DNA of 64,000 bases from Mariprofundus aestuarium (GTDB lineage Bacteria > Pseudomonadota > Zetaproteobacteria > Mariprofundales > Mariprofundaceae): positions 427,001 through 491,000 of the forward strand of contig NZ_CP018799.1 in assembly GCF_002795805.1 (NCBI RefSeq), read 5' to 3'. Positions 39,225 to 50,200 of the stretch are shown piece after piece. How positions within the stretch are numbered: position 1 is the stretch's first letter; each line of letters begins with the position of its first letter. The notes under the pieces are model-generated. The model was not told the origin of the DNA. It was given only the letters and a program-made list of their open reading frames with translations, and ran no database searches. Made by a program: the position numbers and the translations under genes.

Positions 39225-40135
39225 ACAACGATCATGAAAAGATAACGACTCTTCACCACCAGTTATCTTCAGTGCTGGCCGGAAAGGAGGGGGCCATCCG
39301 GCAACTGCTGGTCACATTGCTCTCAGGCGGCCACCTGTTGATTGAAGATGTGCCCGGGGTAGGTAAAACCACGCTGGCCCATGCACTGGCCAACAGTCTC
39401 GACAGTGATTTCGGCCGTATCCAGTTCACTGCTGACCTTCTGCCTGCCGACATCGTCGGTGTGGAGATATTCGACCCAGCCAAGCAGCGTTTTGATTTTC
39501 ACCCCGGGGCTGTGTTTAACCACATCGTGCTGGCCGATGAGATCAATCGTGCCACGCCCAAAGCGCAATCCGCACTACTGGAGGCGATGGCCGAAGGGCA
39601 GGTGACGATCGAGCGTAAAACCCGTCAGCTGCCGCAACCCTTTTTCGTGATTGCCACGCAGAATCCCAATGAGCATATGGGTACATTCCCGTTGCCGGAG
39701 TCACAGCTTGACCGCTTCTTCATGCGCACCTCCATTGGCTATCCCGATAGGGAAGCCGAGCGCAAGGTGTTGCTTGGTGAAGCGGGGCAGGTAAGGTTAC
39801 CCGAGCTGCAACCTGTTGCCGGCTGGAGCGATATTCTGGCGGCGCGTCATGCCATTACCACGCTCAATGTTTCTGATCTGCTGCTCGACTATCTATTGAA
39901 ACTGCTGCAGGAGAGTCGTAACGGTGAATGGCTAAAGCAGGGGATCAGTCCACGGGCGGGACGCGACCTGATTAATGCGGCCCGTGCAGAGGCGTGGCTG
40001 GCGGGGCAGTCCTATGTTACGGCTGCCGATGTGCAGACGGTATGGCTACCGTGCCTTGCTCACCGCGTGCTGGCAGGTGGTGATAGTGAAGCAGCACTGA
40101 CAGCACTTCTTGAAAGTGTTCCTGTCCCTGCCTGA
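39221..40135 (+). CDS. MoxR-family AAA+ ATPase
   Basis: Chaperone-like ATPase that often helps mature metalloproteins or membrane complexes. The 304 residues have Walker A GVGKTTLAHAL near residue 46, Walker B LADEINRATPKAQSALLEAM near 110, and the sensor regions FFVIATQNPNEHMGTFPLPESQLDRF split by family signatures. GTG at 39221. It is followed by a DUF58 protein and a transglutaminase-like membrane protein, the standard MoxR-DUF58-TgpA arrangement. Confidence 0.93.
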   Translation: MNNDHEKITTLHHQLSSVLAGKEGAIRQLLVTLLSGGHLLIEDVPGVGKTTLAHALANSLDSDFGRIQFTADLLPADIVGVEIFDPAKQRFDFHPGAVFNHIVLADEINRATPKAQSALLEAMAEGQVTIERKTRQLPQPFFVIATQNPNEHMGTFPLPESQLDRFFMRTSIGYPDREAERKVLLGEAGQVRLPELQPVAGWSDILAARHAITTLNVSDLLLDYLLKLLQESRNGEWLKQGISPRAGRDLINAARAEAWLAGQSYVTAADVQTVWLPCLAHRVLAGGDSEAALTALLESVPVPA

Positions 40136-40156
40136 ATGAACTGAGCGGGAAATTCC

Positions 40157-41173
40157 GTGGCATACGATCCGGCTGACCTGAAACTTCCGCGCTGGCTGCT
40201 ACGTTCACTTGATACCCTGGTTGCCATTCACATACCGCTCGGTTTTGGCTGGCGGGTCGGGTTTACAAGGCCGGGGTTTATCTTTTTTGCTGCCCTTCTC
40301 GGTGTTTGGGCGGCAGCCTTCTATTCGGGTAATAACCTGCTCTATCTCTGCGGTGCGATGATGACTGCCATGACCGCGGCTGCAATCACTCAGGCGACGC
40401 GTCTGTTGAATCGTTTTCCTGATATGGGGCCATTGCTGCCTCTGCTGCAGGCAAACAGCGTAACGGTGCTGCGAAAATATACCGGCCTGCAGGAGCCCGC
40501 CTCGGCTGTCGTGGGTGTTGAGTGGCACTGTATTGAAGGGTGTTTCTCCCTGCTTGGGCGCTGTGAAGGTGACAGGGTGCGGCTTGAGGGGAAGATGAAA
40601 CCACAGAGTCGGGGAGTCTACCGCTGCAATAAGCTCCTCCTGTCGAGCGATGCTCCACTCGGGCTGTTCCTGCTTTCTCTGGAGCGTAGAGGCAGTGGGG
40701 ATGTGGTTGTTATGCCGGAGCCAGTGGCATGGCAACCTGACGGGCACAACGGCAATACCCTTTCCGGGGGGCAGCTGAACGGTGGTGATGAGTGGCTTGA
40801 TCTGCGCGGTTATGTGCCGGGGGATCCACTTTCAAGGGTGCACTGGCGCAAGGCATCAGGTGATATCAGGGAGTGGAAGGTGAAGCGCTTTGCATCTGAG
40901 ATAGAGCGCTCGCACGAGAAGTTACTGCGTGTGGATCTGCGTATGCCTGCCGGGGCAAGCGAAGCGGCATTCGAACGGTTGCTGGCTCGTGTCTGGTTCT
41001 GGGTTCTGGAGCAGGGAAGTTCCGGACAATTGATTCTCGGGCAGGACTCCTTTGATCTTGGAGACAGTGCGCAATCAGCTGCTCTGCAGAGGGCAGTAGC
41101 GGCCGCTCATCCTGAATCACTACCGGCTTCCGGGGAGGGGGGCTTGCAGCTGACGGTGTCTGATGACTCCTAG
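40157..41173 (+). CDS. DUF58 domain membrane protein
   Basis: The 338 residues have two membrane helices (about 38-60 and 65-85), then a beta-rich region and the DUF58 core with DLRGYVPGDPLSRVHWRKAS near residue 215, the most conserved segment of the family. GTG at 40157 lies 21 bases after moxR. Overlaps the transglutaminase gene by 11 bases. Works with the MoxR ATPase in a complex whose client is not known here. Confidence 0.88.
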   Translation: MAYDPADLKLPRWLLRSLDTLVAIHIPLGFGWRVGFTRPGFIFFAALLGVWAAAFYSGNNLLYLCGAMMTAMTAAAITQATRLLNRFPDMGPLLPLLQANSVTVLRKYTGLQEPASAVVGVEWHCIEGCFSLLGRCEGDRVRLEGKMKPQSRGVYRCNKLLLSSDAPLGLFLLSLERRGSGDVVVMPEPVAWQPDGHNGNTLSGGQLNGGDEWLDLRGYVPGDPLSRVHWRKASGDIREWKVKRFASEIERSHEKLLRVDLRMPAGASEAAFERLLARVWFWVLEQGSSGQLILGQDSFDLGDSAQSAALQRAVAAAHPESLPASGEGGLQLTVSDDS

Positions 41174-43091
41174 TCTTCTACGAGCTGAGCGTATGACGCT
41201 GGCCGTGCTGATGTGCGGGGTGGCTGCACTTGCACTTTCTGACTTCGTAAGCCCTTTTTACTGGCTGCTGTCGACAGTGGCGACACTATTTCGCCTCTGG
41301 CGGGGGCCATCGCTGCAGTTGAGTGAAATGCAGGCCAGCTTGGTCGGCTGGTTCGGATTCGTATGGGTGATTTTCGAACTGTTCCTCGGCAGGGCCCTGG
41401 TTGTCGCCTTTACCGATTTCCTGCTGATTCTGGCCTTTGCCATCGTGGTTGAAGCTGCCACACCCCGTAACCACCTGCACCGAATGCTGGTTGGCCTGTT
41501 TCTACTGCTGGCCGGAGCCGTGCTGACCGATTCGGTTCTCTATGCCGTGCCACTGTTTGCGATGATGTGGTTTTTGTGGCGGGCGGCTGCATGCCTCTAT
41601 GGGATGAATTTGTCCGGTGGTGATCTTCCCGCCATGCCGCTGCGACATGAGGTACGCTGGATGTTTTTGATGCTGGTGAGCACTGCTGTGTTGTTTGTAG
41701 CCCTGCCGCGTTTTGAGTTTCATTCGCTGCTCAAGCCAGCTCAACCACGCATGGAAACCAGTGGTTTTTCCGATCTGGTGCAGCTGGGTGATTTCGCCCG
41801 TTCTCTTGATGCTCGCGTGGCAATGCGGGTAGAGCCGCTGAATCTGACAGCTGCGGAGATCAATAACTTTCGTAAATGGACGCAGGGGCGTTACTGGCGT
41901 GGAGCGGTACTCTCCCGGTTTACCGGCAGCGGTTGGCAGAAGGTGGCAGCACCCCGACAGTTTCATCTGGGTGCAGGCGAAGACCTGATGTTTGCAGATG
42001 GGGAGGCTATGGCCGTAGCGCTCTACCGTGAAGCAAGCGATCACAGCTATATCCAGATTCCACAGGGGATTCTTCGCATTCGTGATCTGCCGCAGGGTAT
42101 TCAGACTGATGAAACAGCAACCGTTCAGTTTACCCGTGCTCCATCACGTAGGTTGCGCCTGCTGATGGATGTTGCATGGGCCAACACGCCTGAAGCTGTG
42201 CAGGGGCCGCAACGATGGGAGCTTGAGCAGGCGCATATCCCCGATGCACTGCGTAATTGGGTGAAGCCGTATGCGATGAATAGCGCTGATCAGGTTCAGG
42301 TCCTTGCCAGTATTGCTGCTGAATTACGGGGCTGGACGTATGACCTGAATGCACCGATTGATAGCGAAAGTCCCATCAGCTCCTTTTTGAAGCTGCAACG
42401 CGGCCACTGTGAACTATATGCCACAACGATGGCACTGGCGGCGCGCACATTGGGCATTCCCTCAAGGGTTGTGAATGGATACCTCGGCGGTGACTGGAAT
42501 GAGGTCGGTGACTTCCTGCAGATAAGGCACCTGCATGCTCATAGCTGGGTGGAGGTGTGGGTAAATGGGAGATGGCAGCGCATGGATGCAACGCCGGCTA
42601 CGCGCAGCGGACTGCTGAATCTCAGGTTCCCGAGGTTTGATCAGCTTTGGGAGTCGGCGAAGCTCGGCTGGTATCGCTATGTGCTGGAGTTCCAGAATTC
42701 CGATCGTGTCAACGTGATCAAGGCGCTCTGGCAGAGTATAAGGGTATACGGAGAGTGGCTTCTTTCGGCACTTATGGCCACAGCTGTTGTTATGTTGTTA
42801 TGGCGTTATGGTAGGGTGATACTACGTCATTTTACCCGCTATGACAAAACGCTGTGGTCTGTTCTTGATCGCTGGTTGAGCAGACGAGGCGTCGTTAGGG
42901 CGCAGTATCAGCCGTTAAGGGATACGGCTATTCCCGAAGGGGTCTCACATGAAGCTTGGGAAAGATTTGTATGCAAATGGGAGGCACAGAGCTATGGAGA
43001 GGAATCTCTGTGGAAGAAACGCGATTTGAAGCGCCATTTGCGTGCGCTTTTGAAAACAACTGATACTATTTCGGCCAATGTTTTGAGATAA
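41163..43091 (+). CDS. TgpA-like transglutaminase-domain membrane protein (DUF3488)
   Basis: The 642 residues comprise about five N-terminal membrane helices (10-180), a large periplasmic domain, a transglutaminase core and a last membrane helix near 540 with a cytoplasmic tail. The catalytic residues are recognisable: Cys in RGHCELYATTMALAARTLGI, His in HLHAHSWVEVW and Asp in RMDATPA. This is the architecture of Pseudomonas TgpA. With the MoxR and DUF58 genes it forms a three-gene unit. The stop is ten bases before the fabI GTG. Confidence 0.9.
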   Translation: MTPSLLRAERMTLAVLMCGVAALALSDFVSPFYWLLSTVATLFRLWRGPSLQLSEMQASLVGWFGFVWVIFELFLGRALVVAFTDFLLILAFAIVVEAATPRNHLHRMLVGLFLLLAGAVLTDSVLYAVPLFAMMWFLWRAAACLYGMNLSGGDLPAMPLRHEVRWMFLMLVSTAVLFVALPRFEFHSLLKPAQPRMETSGFSDLVQLGDFARSLDARVAMRVEPLNLTAAEINNFRKWTQGRYWRGAVLSRFTGSGWQKVAAPRQFHLGAGEDLMFADGEAMAVALYREASDHSYIQIPQGILRIRDLPQGIQTDETATVQFTRAPSRRLRLLMDVAWANTPEAVQGPQRWELEQAHIPDALRNWVKPYAMNSADQVQVLASIAAELRGWTYDLNAPIDSESPISSFLKLQRGHCELYATTMALAARTLGIPSRVVNGYLGGDWNEVGDFLQIRHLHAHSWVEVWVNGRWQRMDATPATRSGLLNLRFPRFDQLWESAKLGWYRYVLEFQNSDRVNVIKALWQSIRVYGEWLLSALMATAVVMLLWRYGRVILRHFTRYDKTLWSVLDRWLSRRGVVRAQYQPLRDTAIPEGVSHEAWERFVCKWEAQSYGEESLWKKRDLKRHLRALLKTTDTISANVLR

Positions 43092-43101
43092 GGAGTCATG
43101 C

Positions 43102-43884
43102 GTGGGTATTCTTGAAGGTAAAAAAGGGCTGATTCTTGGCGTTGCAAACAACAAATCGATTGCATGGGGCGTAGCTCAGGCAGCTAAGCGCGAAGGGGCT
43201 ATCCTGGGATTTAACTATCTTGGCGAAATGATGGAGAAGCGCGTACGTCCATTGGCAGAGAGTCTTGATGCCGAAATTATTGCACCGATGAACGTTTCCG
43301 AAGAAGCCAGTATCGACGCCTTTTTCGCTCAGGTGAAAGAGCAGTGGGGCGAGATCGATTTTATTGTGCATTCGATTGCTTTTGCCAATAAGGATGCGCT
43401 GCAGAACGGCTTCTCACAAACCTCGCGTGAGGACTTTCATCTTGCACTGGATGTTTCTGCATACTCGTTTGTTGCCTGCGCGCAGCGCGCTGCACCGATG
43501 ATGAAAGAGGGCGGCAGCATGGTTACTATGTCCTACCTGGGCGCTGAGCGTGCTGTTCCAGGTTATGGAGTGATGGGTGTTGCCAAGGCGGCACTTGAGG
43601 CATCAACACGTTATCTTGCACAGGATCTGGGTGAGAGTGGCATTCGAGTTAACTCGGTTTCTGCAGGCCCTATTCGCACACTGGCAGCATCGGCAGTTGG
43701 AGATTTCCGTAAGCTAATGGAAAAGAGTGCCCGCGGTGCCATGCTCAAGCGTAATGTAACGCAGGATGAGGTGGGTAATACCACGGTTTACCTGCTTTCC
43801 GATTTGGCATCAGGTGTGACTGGGGAACTGCATTATGTCGATGCCGGATTCCATATCGGTGCCGGTGATACAGGCGCGGAATAA
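43102..43884 (+). CDS. fabI: Enoyl-[acyl-carrier-protein] reductase (NADH) FabI
   Basis: Last step of each fatty acid elongation cycle. The 260 residues start with GILEGKKGLILGVANNKSIAWG, the FabI-type nucleotide-binding region. The active site Y-x6-K is in the region SYLGAERAVPGYGVMGVAKAA. Substrate-loop segment GPIRTLAASAVGDF follows. The start is GTG at 43102, downstream of AGGAG at 43092-43096. Clearly FabI, not FabV or FabK. Confidence 0.96.
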   Translation: MGILEGKKGLILGVANNKSIAWGVAQAAKREGAILGFNYLGEMMEKRVRPLAESLDAEIIAPMNVSEEASIDAFFAQVKEQWGEIDFIVHSIAFANKDALQNGFSQTSREDFHLALDVSAYSFVACAQRAAPMMKEGGSMVTMSYLGAERAVPGYGVMGVAKAALEASTRYLAQDLGESGIRVNSVSAGPIRTLAASAVGDFRKLMEKSARGAMLKRNVTQDEVGNTTVYLLSDLASGVTGELHYVDAGFHIGAGDTGAE

Positions 43885-43887
43885 AAA

Positions 43888-44949
43888 GTGTCAGGCTCTT
43901 CCACCGGCCAGATATTCCGGGTTACTACTGCAGGTGAATCACATGGGGCGGCACTGGTTGCCATTGTCGAGGGGTGCCCGGCAGGCATTGGCCTCTCCGA
44001 GGCCGATATCCAGCCCGATCTTGACCGTCGCAAGCCGGGGCAGTCCAAATACACAACCCAGCGTCGTGAAGACGATGAGGTAGAGATTCTCTCTGGCGTG
44101 TTTGAAGGCAAAACCACAGGTTGTCCGATTGCTCTGCTGATTCGTAATACTGACCAGCGCAGCAAGGATTACTCGGAGATCATGGATAAATTCCGTCCGG
44201 GTCACGCTGATTTCACCTATTTTGAAAAATATGGAAGGCGCGACTATCGCGGTGGCGGCCGTTCCTCCGCACGCGAGACCGCGGTACGCGTAGCAGCCGG
44301 TGCAGTTGCCAAGAAGCTGCTGGCTGAATCAGGCATTTCGGTTCTCGGCTGGGTTGATCAGATAGGCCCAGTGAAAGCGGATGCTGCAAAGTTTGATCGT
44401 GATGAGATCATCAACAACCCCTTTTTCTGCCCAGATGCTGAAGCTGCGGAGAAGATGGCTGCCTTTATGGATGCGCTGCGCAAGGAGGGCGACTCCATTG
44501 GCGCAGGTGTTACTGTTGAGGCGCATGGGATGATCCCAGGGCTTGGTGAGCCGGTATTCGACAGGCTTGACGCTGATATTGCCAAGGCGCTGATGAATAT
44601 CCCGGCCGTGAAAGCTGTCGAGATTGGTGATGGCTTAAGCTGTATCGAAGCGAAAGGCTCCGAATTCGGTGATGCGATTCGCATGAGTGGATTCCAGAGT
44701 AACCATGCCGGAGGCGTTCTCGGTGGTATCTCCAATGGTGATACGGTGCGGGCGCGCATGGCACTCAAGCCGACCTCATCGATCCTTAAATCACGTCCGA
44801 CGATCGACATTCATGGCAATGAAACAGATATTGTTACCAAGGGTCGTCATGACCCATGTGTGGGAATCCGTGCCGTACCTGTTGCCGAAGCGATGCTTGC
44901 GCTGGTGCTGGCTGATCATCTACTGCGTCATCGTGCCAGCAGGATCTGA
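43888..44949 (+). CDS. aroC: Chorismate synthase
   Basis: Makes chorismate from EPSP with reduced FMN. The 353 residues include [19 protein letters not shown] at the N-terminus, the FMN-binding regions [11 protein letters not shown] and [28 protein letters not shown], and ending region [22 protein letters not shown] at 43888, three bases after fabI. It is the second shikimate-pathway gene in the window after aroE. Confidence 0.97.
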   Translation: MSGSSTGQIFRVTTAGESHGAALVAIVEGCPAGIGLSEADIQPDLDRRKPGQSKYTTQRREDDEVEILSGVFEGKTTGCPIALLIRNTDQRSKDYSEIMDKFRPGHADFTYFEKYGRRDYRGGGRSSARETAVRVAAGAVAKKLLAESGISVLGWVDQIGPVKADAAKFDRDEIINNPFFCPDAEAAEKMAAFMDALRKEGDSIGAGVTVEAHGMIPGLGEPVFDRLDADIAKALMNIPAVKAVEIGDGLSCIEAKGSEFGDAIRMSGFQSNHAGGVLGGISNGDTVRARMALKPTSSILKSRPTIDIHGNETDIVTKGRHDPCVGIRAVPVAEAMLALVLADHLLRHRASRI

Positions 44950-44955
44950 TTCTTA

Positions 44956-46101
44956 TTAGGGTTTAACGGGCTCCAACCAGGCGCCAGAAAGCCCTGACCT
45001 GGCCTTCATCTCAGCCAGCGTTCTGTTTGCATCCACTCCGCCGACAGAGTCGCTGATGTAGAGGCGCTGCCAGATTGCATCATTTACTGTCACTTCTTTG
45101 ATGCTGGTTCTGATGTTCGCTGTTGAAAGTTGCTCTTGTGCCGCGATTGCATTCGCCTCTGTTTCGAATGATGCGAGATTGATGATAAACGCCTGATCGC
45201 CAGGAGTTCTGCTGGCAGTTTTAGTGCCGGACCTGCCTGCAGGCGCTGCTGCGGATTCATCTAACTCGGCTGCAGGTGAGGCAGGCGTATCGTCTTGCAT
45301 ATCGGGTGCTGGCTCCGGCTCTTTATCGAACTCATCTTCTTCAAAGCCGTTCTCCTCGCTCCCCCAGTTATCCTCTTCCCAGCCATCACCACTGCTTTTT
45401 TCAGGTTTGGGGGGGGTGCCATCATAGATCAGGTACTGCCTGTTTTGACGCCACGCTTCTCGCGTGAAAACGTAAGGGTCGAGTGCCAGCTCATCGCGCA
45501 TATCAGAGGCTTCCAGCAATTGCGCCCGCTGGTCCACATATTTCAGCACAGCCACCGGAATGGTGACCGCAGGTGCGAGGGTGAATGAGAGCCAGAAGAG
45601 TGGGTCGGTGGCAGTTGCGGTGATAAAATCGGGTGTGTTGCGCACCGAGTTTGGCCCCAGTAGCGGGTAAACAATATAGGCGCCCTGGCCGGAGCCCCAC
45701 ACTGCCAGCGTTTGACCGAAATCTTCGTCGTGTCGCTCAAGCCCCATGGATGAGGCGACATCCACGAGGCCGCCGGCACCGAGCGTGGTGTTAATCAGGA
45801 AGCGGAACAGGTCACTGAATCCCTGCTTGCCTTTGCCCTGCAGGAAATCGTTCAACACGGTGTTGAGGTAGGTGGCGTTGTCATAGAAGTTGGATACGGC
45901 TGTACGCATGGGCTTGGGAACGGCAGCCGTATAACCACGGGCCACCGGCTTGAGTGTTACCCGGTCAATGCCGTCATTCACCTTATCGGTTACCCGGTTG
46001 ACCGGTTCGATGGGGTCGTGGTTGTTTTCAGTGGTGGCACATGCGGAGAGCAGAACTGCCAGCAGCAGCGTAAGGATCAGGTTGAAGGGGCGCCGATTCA
46101 T
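44956..46101 (-). CDS. mlaA: MlaA/VacJ phospholipid-transport lipoprotein fused to a C-terminal SPOR domain
   Basis: Outer-membrane lipoprotein that removes surface phospholipids and passes them to the Mla pathway. The lipobox LLSACA places the lipid on about Cys21. The MlaA domain runs to about residue 240, with DPIEPVNRVTDKVNDGIDR and PLLGPNSVRNTPDF and typical TLGAGGLVDVASSMGL. A long acidic linker (about 245-300, rich in E and D) leads to a SPOR domain (about 305-381) with FIINLASFETEANAIAAQ and ending LSGAWLEPV. The usual MlaA is about 250 residues; this one has 381. It converges with aroC, six bases apart. Confidence 0.88.
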   Translation of the reverse strand: MNRRPFNLILTLLLAVLLSACATTENNHDPIEPVNRVTDKVNDGIDRVTLKPVARGYTAAVPKPMRTAVSNFYDNATYLNTVLNDFLQGKGKQGFSDLFRFLINTTLGAGGLVDVASSMGLERHDEDFGQTLAVWGSGQGAYIVYPLLGPNSVRNTPDFITATATDPLFWLSFTLAPAVTIPVAVLKYVDQRAQLLEASDMRDELALDPYVFTREAWRQNRQYLIYDGTPPKPEKSSGDGWEEDNWGSEENGFEEDEFDKEPEPAPDMQDDTPASPAAELDESAAAPAGRSGTKTASRTPGDQAFIINLASFETEANAIAAQEQLSTANIRTSIKEVTVNDAIWQRLYISDSVGGVDANRTLAEMKARSGLSGAWLEPVKP

Positions 46102-46175
46102 GGGGATGGAATTATGCCGTCAGTCGCAGTAAATGCACGAAAATGGAGATGGCACGGTGAGGGGTTGCATTGGCA

Positions 46176-47219
46176 TCACGGGCAGGGATTCGGGTATTGA
46201 AGAAAAACTGATTCAATGTCGGCAATACATTCATCGGAAAGGGTCACCTCATGGCTTTCAATGTTCTCGGACAGCTGCTGCATGGTTGTCGCTCCTATGA
46301 TTGTAGCAGAAACAAACGGTTGTTGCCGAATAAATGCCAAAGCCATCTGCGCAGGTTTCAGGTGATGTTTTTCGGCTACCCCGACGTAAGCAGCTGTGGC
46401 CATCTTTCCAAACTCATTGGAGTAGCGGGTATAGTGACCGAACATGCTCAGACGCCCCTGCTGTGTGGGGTGATCGTTGTTCAGGTATTTTCCAGAGAGA
46501 ACACCGAAGGCGAGCGGTGAATAAGCAAGCAGCCCCGTCTTTTCCCGACAGGCTATCTCGGCAAGACCTATTTCGAAGGCGCGGTTGAGCAGGTTGTACG
46601 GGTTCTGGATCGATACGATGCGTGAAAGCCCCATGGATTCGGCACAGTGCAGGTACTGCATGGCGCCCCACGGCGTTTCATTGGAAATCCCGATGTGGCG
46701 CACCTTGCCTGCTTTCACAAGCCCTGAGAGCGCCTCCAGCGTTTCGGCAATCGGGGTGAACGACTCCTCTTCGTTATGGTTGTAGTTCAGCTTTCCAAAA
46801 TAGTTGGTGCTGCGCTCAGGCCAGTGGGTCTGGTAGAGATCAATATGATCGGTCTGCAGGCGGCGCAGCGAAGCCTCGCATGCTGCAACAATATTGTTGT
46901 GATCAAGTTTCGCTTCTCCACCCCTGATGTGCGGACACAAGGCTGTCGGCCCGCACACCTTGGAGGCGAGAACCACCTCATTGCGCCGGCCGGTTTTGTG
47001 AAGCCATTCACCGATGATTGATTCTGTAGCGCCGTAGGTTTCGGCCTTGGGTGGAATGGCATATAGCTCGGCAGTATCGAAAAAATTGATGCTGTAATCG
47101 CGGGCATAATCCATCTGGGCAAAGGCATCGCTTTTACTATTCTGTTCGCCCCATGTCATGGTGCCGAGGCAGATCTCACTGATCTGAATATCTGTCTGTC
47201 CGAGCCTGTTCAGCTTCAT
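46176..47219 (-). CDS. Aldo/keto reductase (Tas-like)
   Basis: NADP-dependent oxidoreductase of 347 residues. The N-terminal strand is [19 protein letters not shown], and the catalytic tetrad pieces are visible: Asp in NFFDTAELYA (with Tyr), Lys in VVLASKVCG and His in LYQTHWPER. The sequence is closest in style to E. coli Tas. Overlaps the end of the hybrid kinase by four bases and has its ribosome site GGAG inside that gene, so it belongs to that operon. Substrate unknown. Confidence 0.88.
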   Translation of the reverse strand: MKLNRLGQTDIQISEICLGTMTWGEQNSKSDAFAQMDYARDYSINFFDTAELYAIPPKAETYGATESIIGEWLHKTGRRNEVVLASKVCGPTALCPHIRGGEAKLDHNNIVAACEASLRRLQTDHIDLYQTHWPERSTNYFGKLNYNHNEEESFTPIAETLEALSGLVKAGKVRHIGISNETPWGAMQYLHCAESMGLSRIVSIQNPYNLLNRAFEIGLAEIACREKTGLLAYSPLAFGVLSGKYLNNDHPTQQGRLSMFGHYTRYSNEFGKMATAAYVGVAEKHHLKPAQMALAFIRQQPFVSATIIGATTMQQLSENIESHEVTLSDECIADIESVFLQYPNPCP

Positions 47220-50200
47220 GTCTTCATCTCCAGCATGTCGCCCAGTGTCTGTTCGAGGTGTTCAACGGAGTAGGGTTTATTGATTACTGCAATCCCCTGC
47301 AGGCCACTGTCACGCTCAATTTCTTGACGTTTATCGTAGCCGGTTGCAAAAACGATCGGAATTCCGGGGTTCAGTACGCGAACCGTCCTGGCCAGTTCAA
47401 CCCCGCCCATTTTCGGCATCACAACATCTGTAAGGATCAGGTCGATAGCGTTACTGTTATACAACTCCAGCGCCTGCTCTCCGTTTTCAGCCGTTAATAC
47501 CCGGTAGCCGATGTTTTCCAGTACTTCAGCGATAATGGCAAGGACCCCTGTCTCGTCATCAACGAACAGAATGGTTTCACCGTTTGCCGCTCTTGAGGCA
47601 GCCTGTGTCTCTTCTTTGTTTTCCAATTCCGTGGTGATAAGGGGCAGGTAAATGTGGAAGGTGGTGCCTTTGCCAACCTTGCTTCTCACATCGATGATGC
47701 CGTTATGGGATTGAACCGCTCCAAATACCATCGACAGCCCCAGACCAGTTCCTTTGCCGACCGATTTGGTGGTAAAGAAGGGTTCGAAGATGTTGTCCAG
47801 ATCCTCTTCGGGGATGCCGTACCCGTTATCCTTGATGGTGAGGTGGGCATAGGGAGCGTTTTTTGCCGATTCATGGCTGGATAGAAAACCGGGGTCGGGC
47901 TGGAATTTCTCCAGACGAATGCGGATAACGGGCTGCTTCACATCCTCGACGGCATCGCGTGCATTGTTCAAAAGGTTGAGCAGAACCTGTTGAAGCTGTG
48001 TGATGTCGGCTGATACCTTCATGTTGGCCTCGATTTCGAGGCTGAAGTCGATATCCTCTGGGACGGATACCCTGTGAAGTTTGAATGTCTCTTTAATAAA
48101 AGGGGTAAGGAGAATTGTTCGTTTCTCGACAACGTCTTTTTTGGCGAAGGTGAGAAGCTGCTTGATCATATCGGCAGCCCTGTTGCTGAGGCCCTGGATG
48201 TTTTCGAGTTTCGTGGTGATCTTTGGCTGGCCTTCCGCAAGTCGCTTGGCCAGATAGATGTTGCCTGTGATGCCGGCCAGCATGTTGTTGAAGTCATGGG
48301 CGATGCCGCCAACCAGCGTACCGATGGACTCCATTTTTTGCGCCTGATAAAACTGTTCCTCCAGTTTCTGAATCTTGGAGATGTCCTCATGTACCCCGAC
48401 AAAGTGGGTGATGGTTCCATCGTCACTGCGAATAGGTGAAATCGTAAGCATGGCGGGATAGGTGGAGCCATCCTTTCTCTTTTCGATAATTTTCCCCTGC
48501 CATGTATTACCCAGCCGAATGACTTCTCGCATCTCAATCGCCAGTTTCTGGTACTCGTCTGATCGGAACAGTTGCGGTGTTTTGCCCATCGCCTCGTCAC
48601 TGCTGAAGCCGGTTATTCGCGTAAATGCTGGGTTCACATATTCGATCTCACCATTGCTGTTGGTGATGGTTACCACTTCACTGGCCTGTTCAACGGCGCT
48701 GGAGAGTTTCTGCATTTTCTCGATATAGAGGCTGCGTTCAATGGCGATAGCTGAAAGCTTAGCGGCATTGGTGATCTCGGCGATTTCCTCGTTATCGGGG
48801 AGTGCCGGATGGTCGTAATACATGGCAAAGGTGCCGAGAACATGACCGTCGGAATCCAGAATCGGTTCGGACCAGCAGGCTTGCAGCCCCAGTAGAAGCG
48901 CAAGCTCTTTGTAGGGGGACCAGCGCTCATCGGTGGAGATATCCTCGACGATCACGCGCTTCCTGCTATAGGCAGCAGTACCACACGAGCCGACCATTGG
49001 ACCAATCTCAATGCCTTCGAGCGCACGGTTATATTCATCGGGAAGATTGGGGGCGGCCCCCTTATAAAGTCTTCCTTCCTTTAACAGCAGAATGGATGCC
49101 TTCATCTCCGGATGGCGCTTCTCGTGGACCCGTACGATCTCTTCAAGGATATGGGGCAGGTTCCTATCACTGGCGATCATCTCCAGAATCATGGAGGTGG
49201 ACTTCACCTGGGATTCGGTTTGTTTCTGCTCCGAAATATCAAAAATATTACCTTCTAGACAGACCACCTTTTCGGCCGCATCAAAAACAGCCTGTCCTCT
49301 CTCATGCACCCAGCGGACCTGACCATTACGACAGATGAGGCGATACTCAAGGGTATATGGCTCCTTGTGCTTAACAGCTTTTATCATATCCTTGATGATC
49401 TGCTTTGTGTCATCCGGATGAATAATGCTGGCAAAAGAACGAATCTGGTTCGCGTAAAAGTCGGATGCGGGATAACCGCTGACCGTCTCCACTGCATCGC
49501 TGATGTAATCCATAGTCCGATTTTCATCGTAAGCACAGCGGTAGGTAATACCGGGGACGTTGTCGACAAGCTTGTGGAACCGCGCCTCACTTGTTTCAAG
49601 CTCTGCGGTACGGTTTTTAACCATACGACGCAGCAACAGGGTTTGCAGGGCGAAGATGGCTAGCAGTGAGAGTAGCCCGAATACCAGCAGTTGCCACAGG
49701 TATTGGCCAAGTATCTCTTCCAGCTCCAGAGCTGGTTCGTAAACCAGCCCGTTGACCTCGAAGTCGGCGGAAATCAGGTCGATATCCTGATAGGTCTGCG
49801 CAATCTTTTGCCAGCGGGCCAGACTCATGTATCCGGGGTTCACTACATTTTTAAGAATCATCTCGCCTGTTTTTACGGCTTCGAAATAGAGCTGACTTTT
49901 GGACAGGTGCTGGCTGTTATATTGTTTCTGGATCAGTTCGACGGTCTCATCCAGGTTGTCCAAGGCATATTGCCACCCCTTCATGCTCGCTCTGATCATG
50001 GCGTTGGCCCGCTCTGGATGGTTAGCCACTTCATCATCGGATGTGATCAGAAGGTCTCCGTAGAAGTCGATACCGTAGTCATTGGGATGGAGGATGTGAT
50101 AGGGGATGCCGAGATCTTCCAACTGGTGTGGCTGGTCGGTGGTGTAGATGCTGAAGGCATCGGTTTTCCTGTTGATCAGATCATCAAGGTTGAAGCTGGT

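Noticed and set aside
46151-46175. TGGCACGGTGAGGGGTTGCA, resembling a sigma-54 promoter
   Set aside because: The distance between the GG and GC elements is about three bases too long, and no gene lies in position downstream on that strand.
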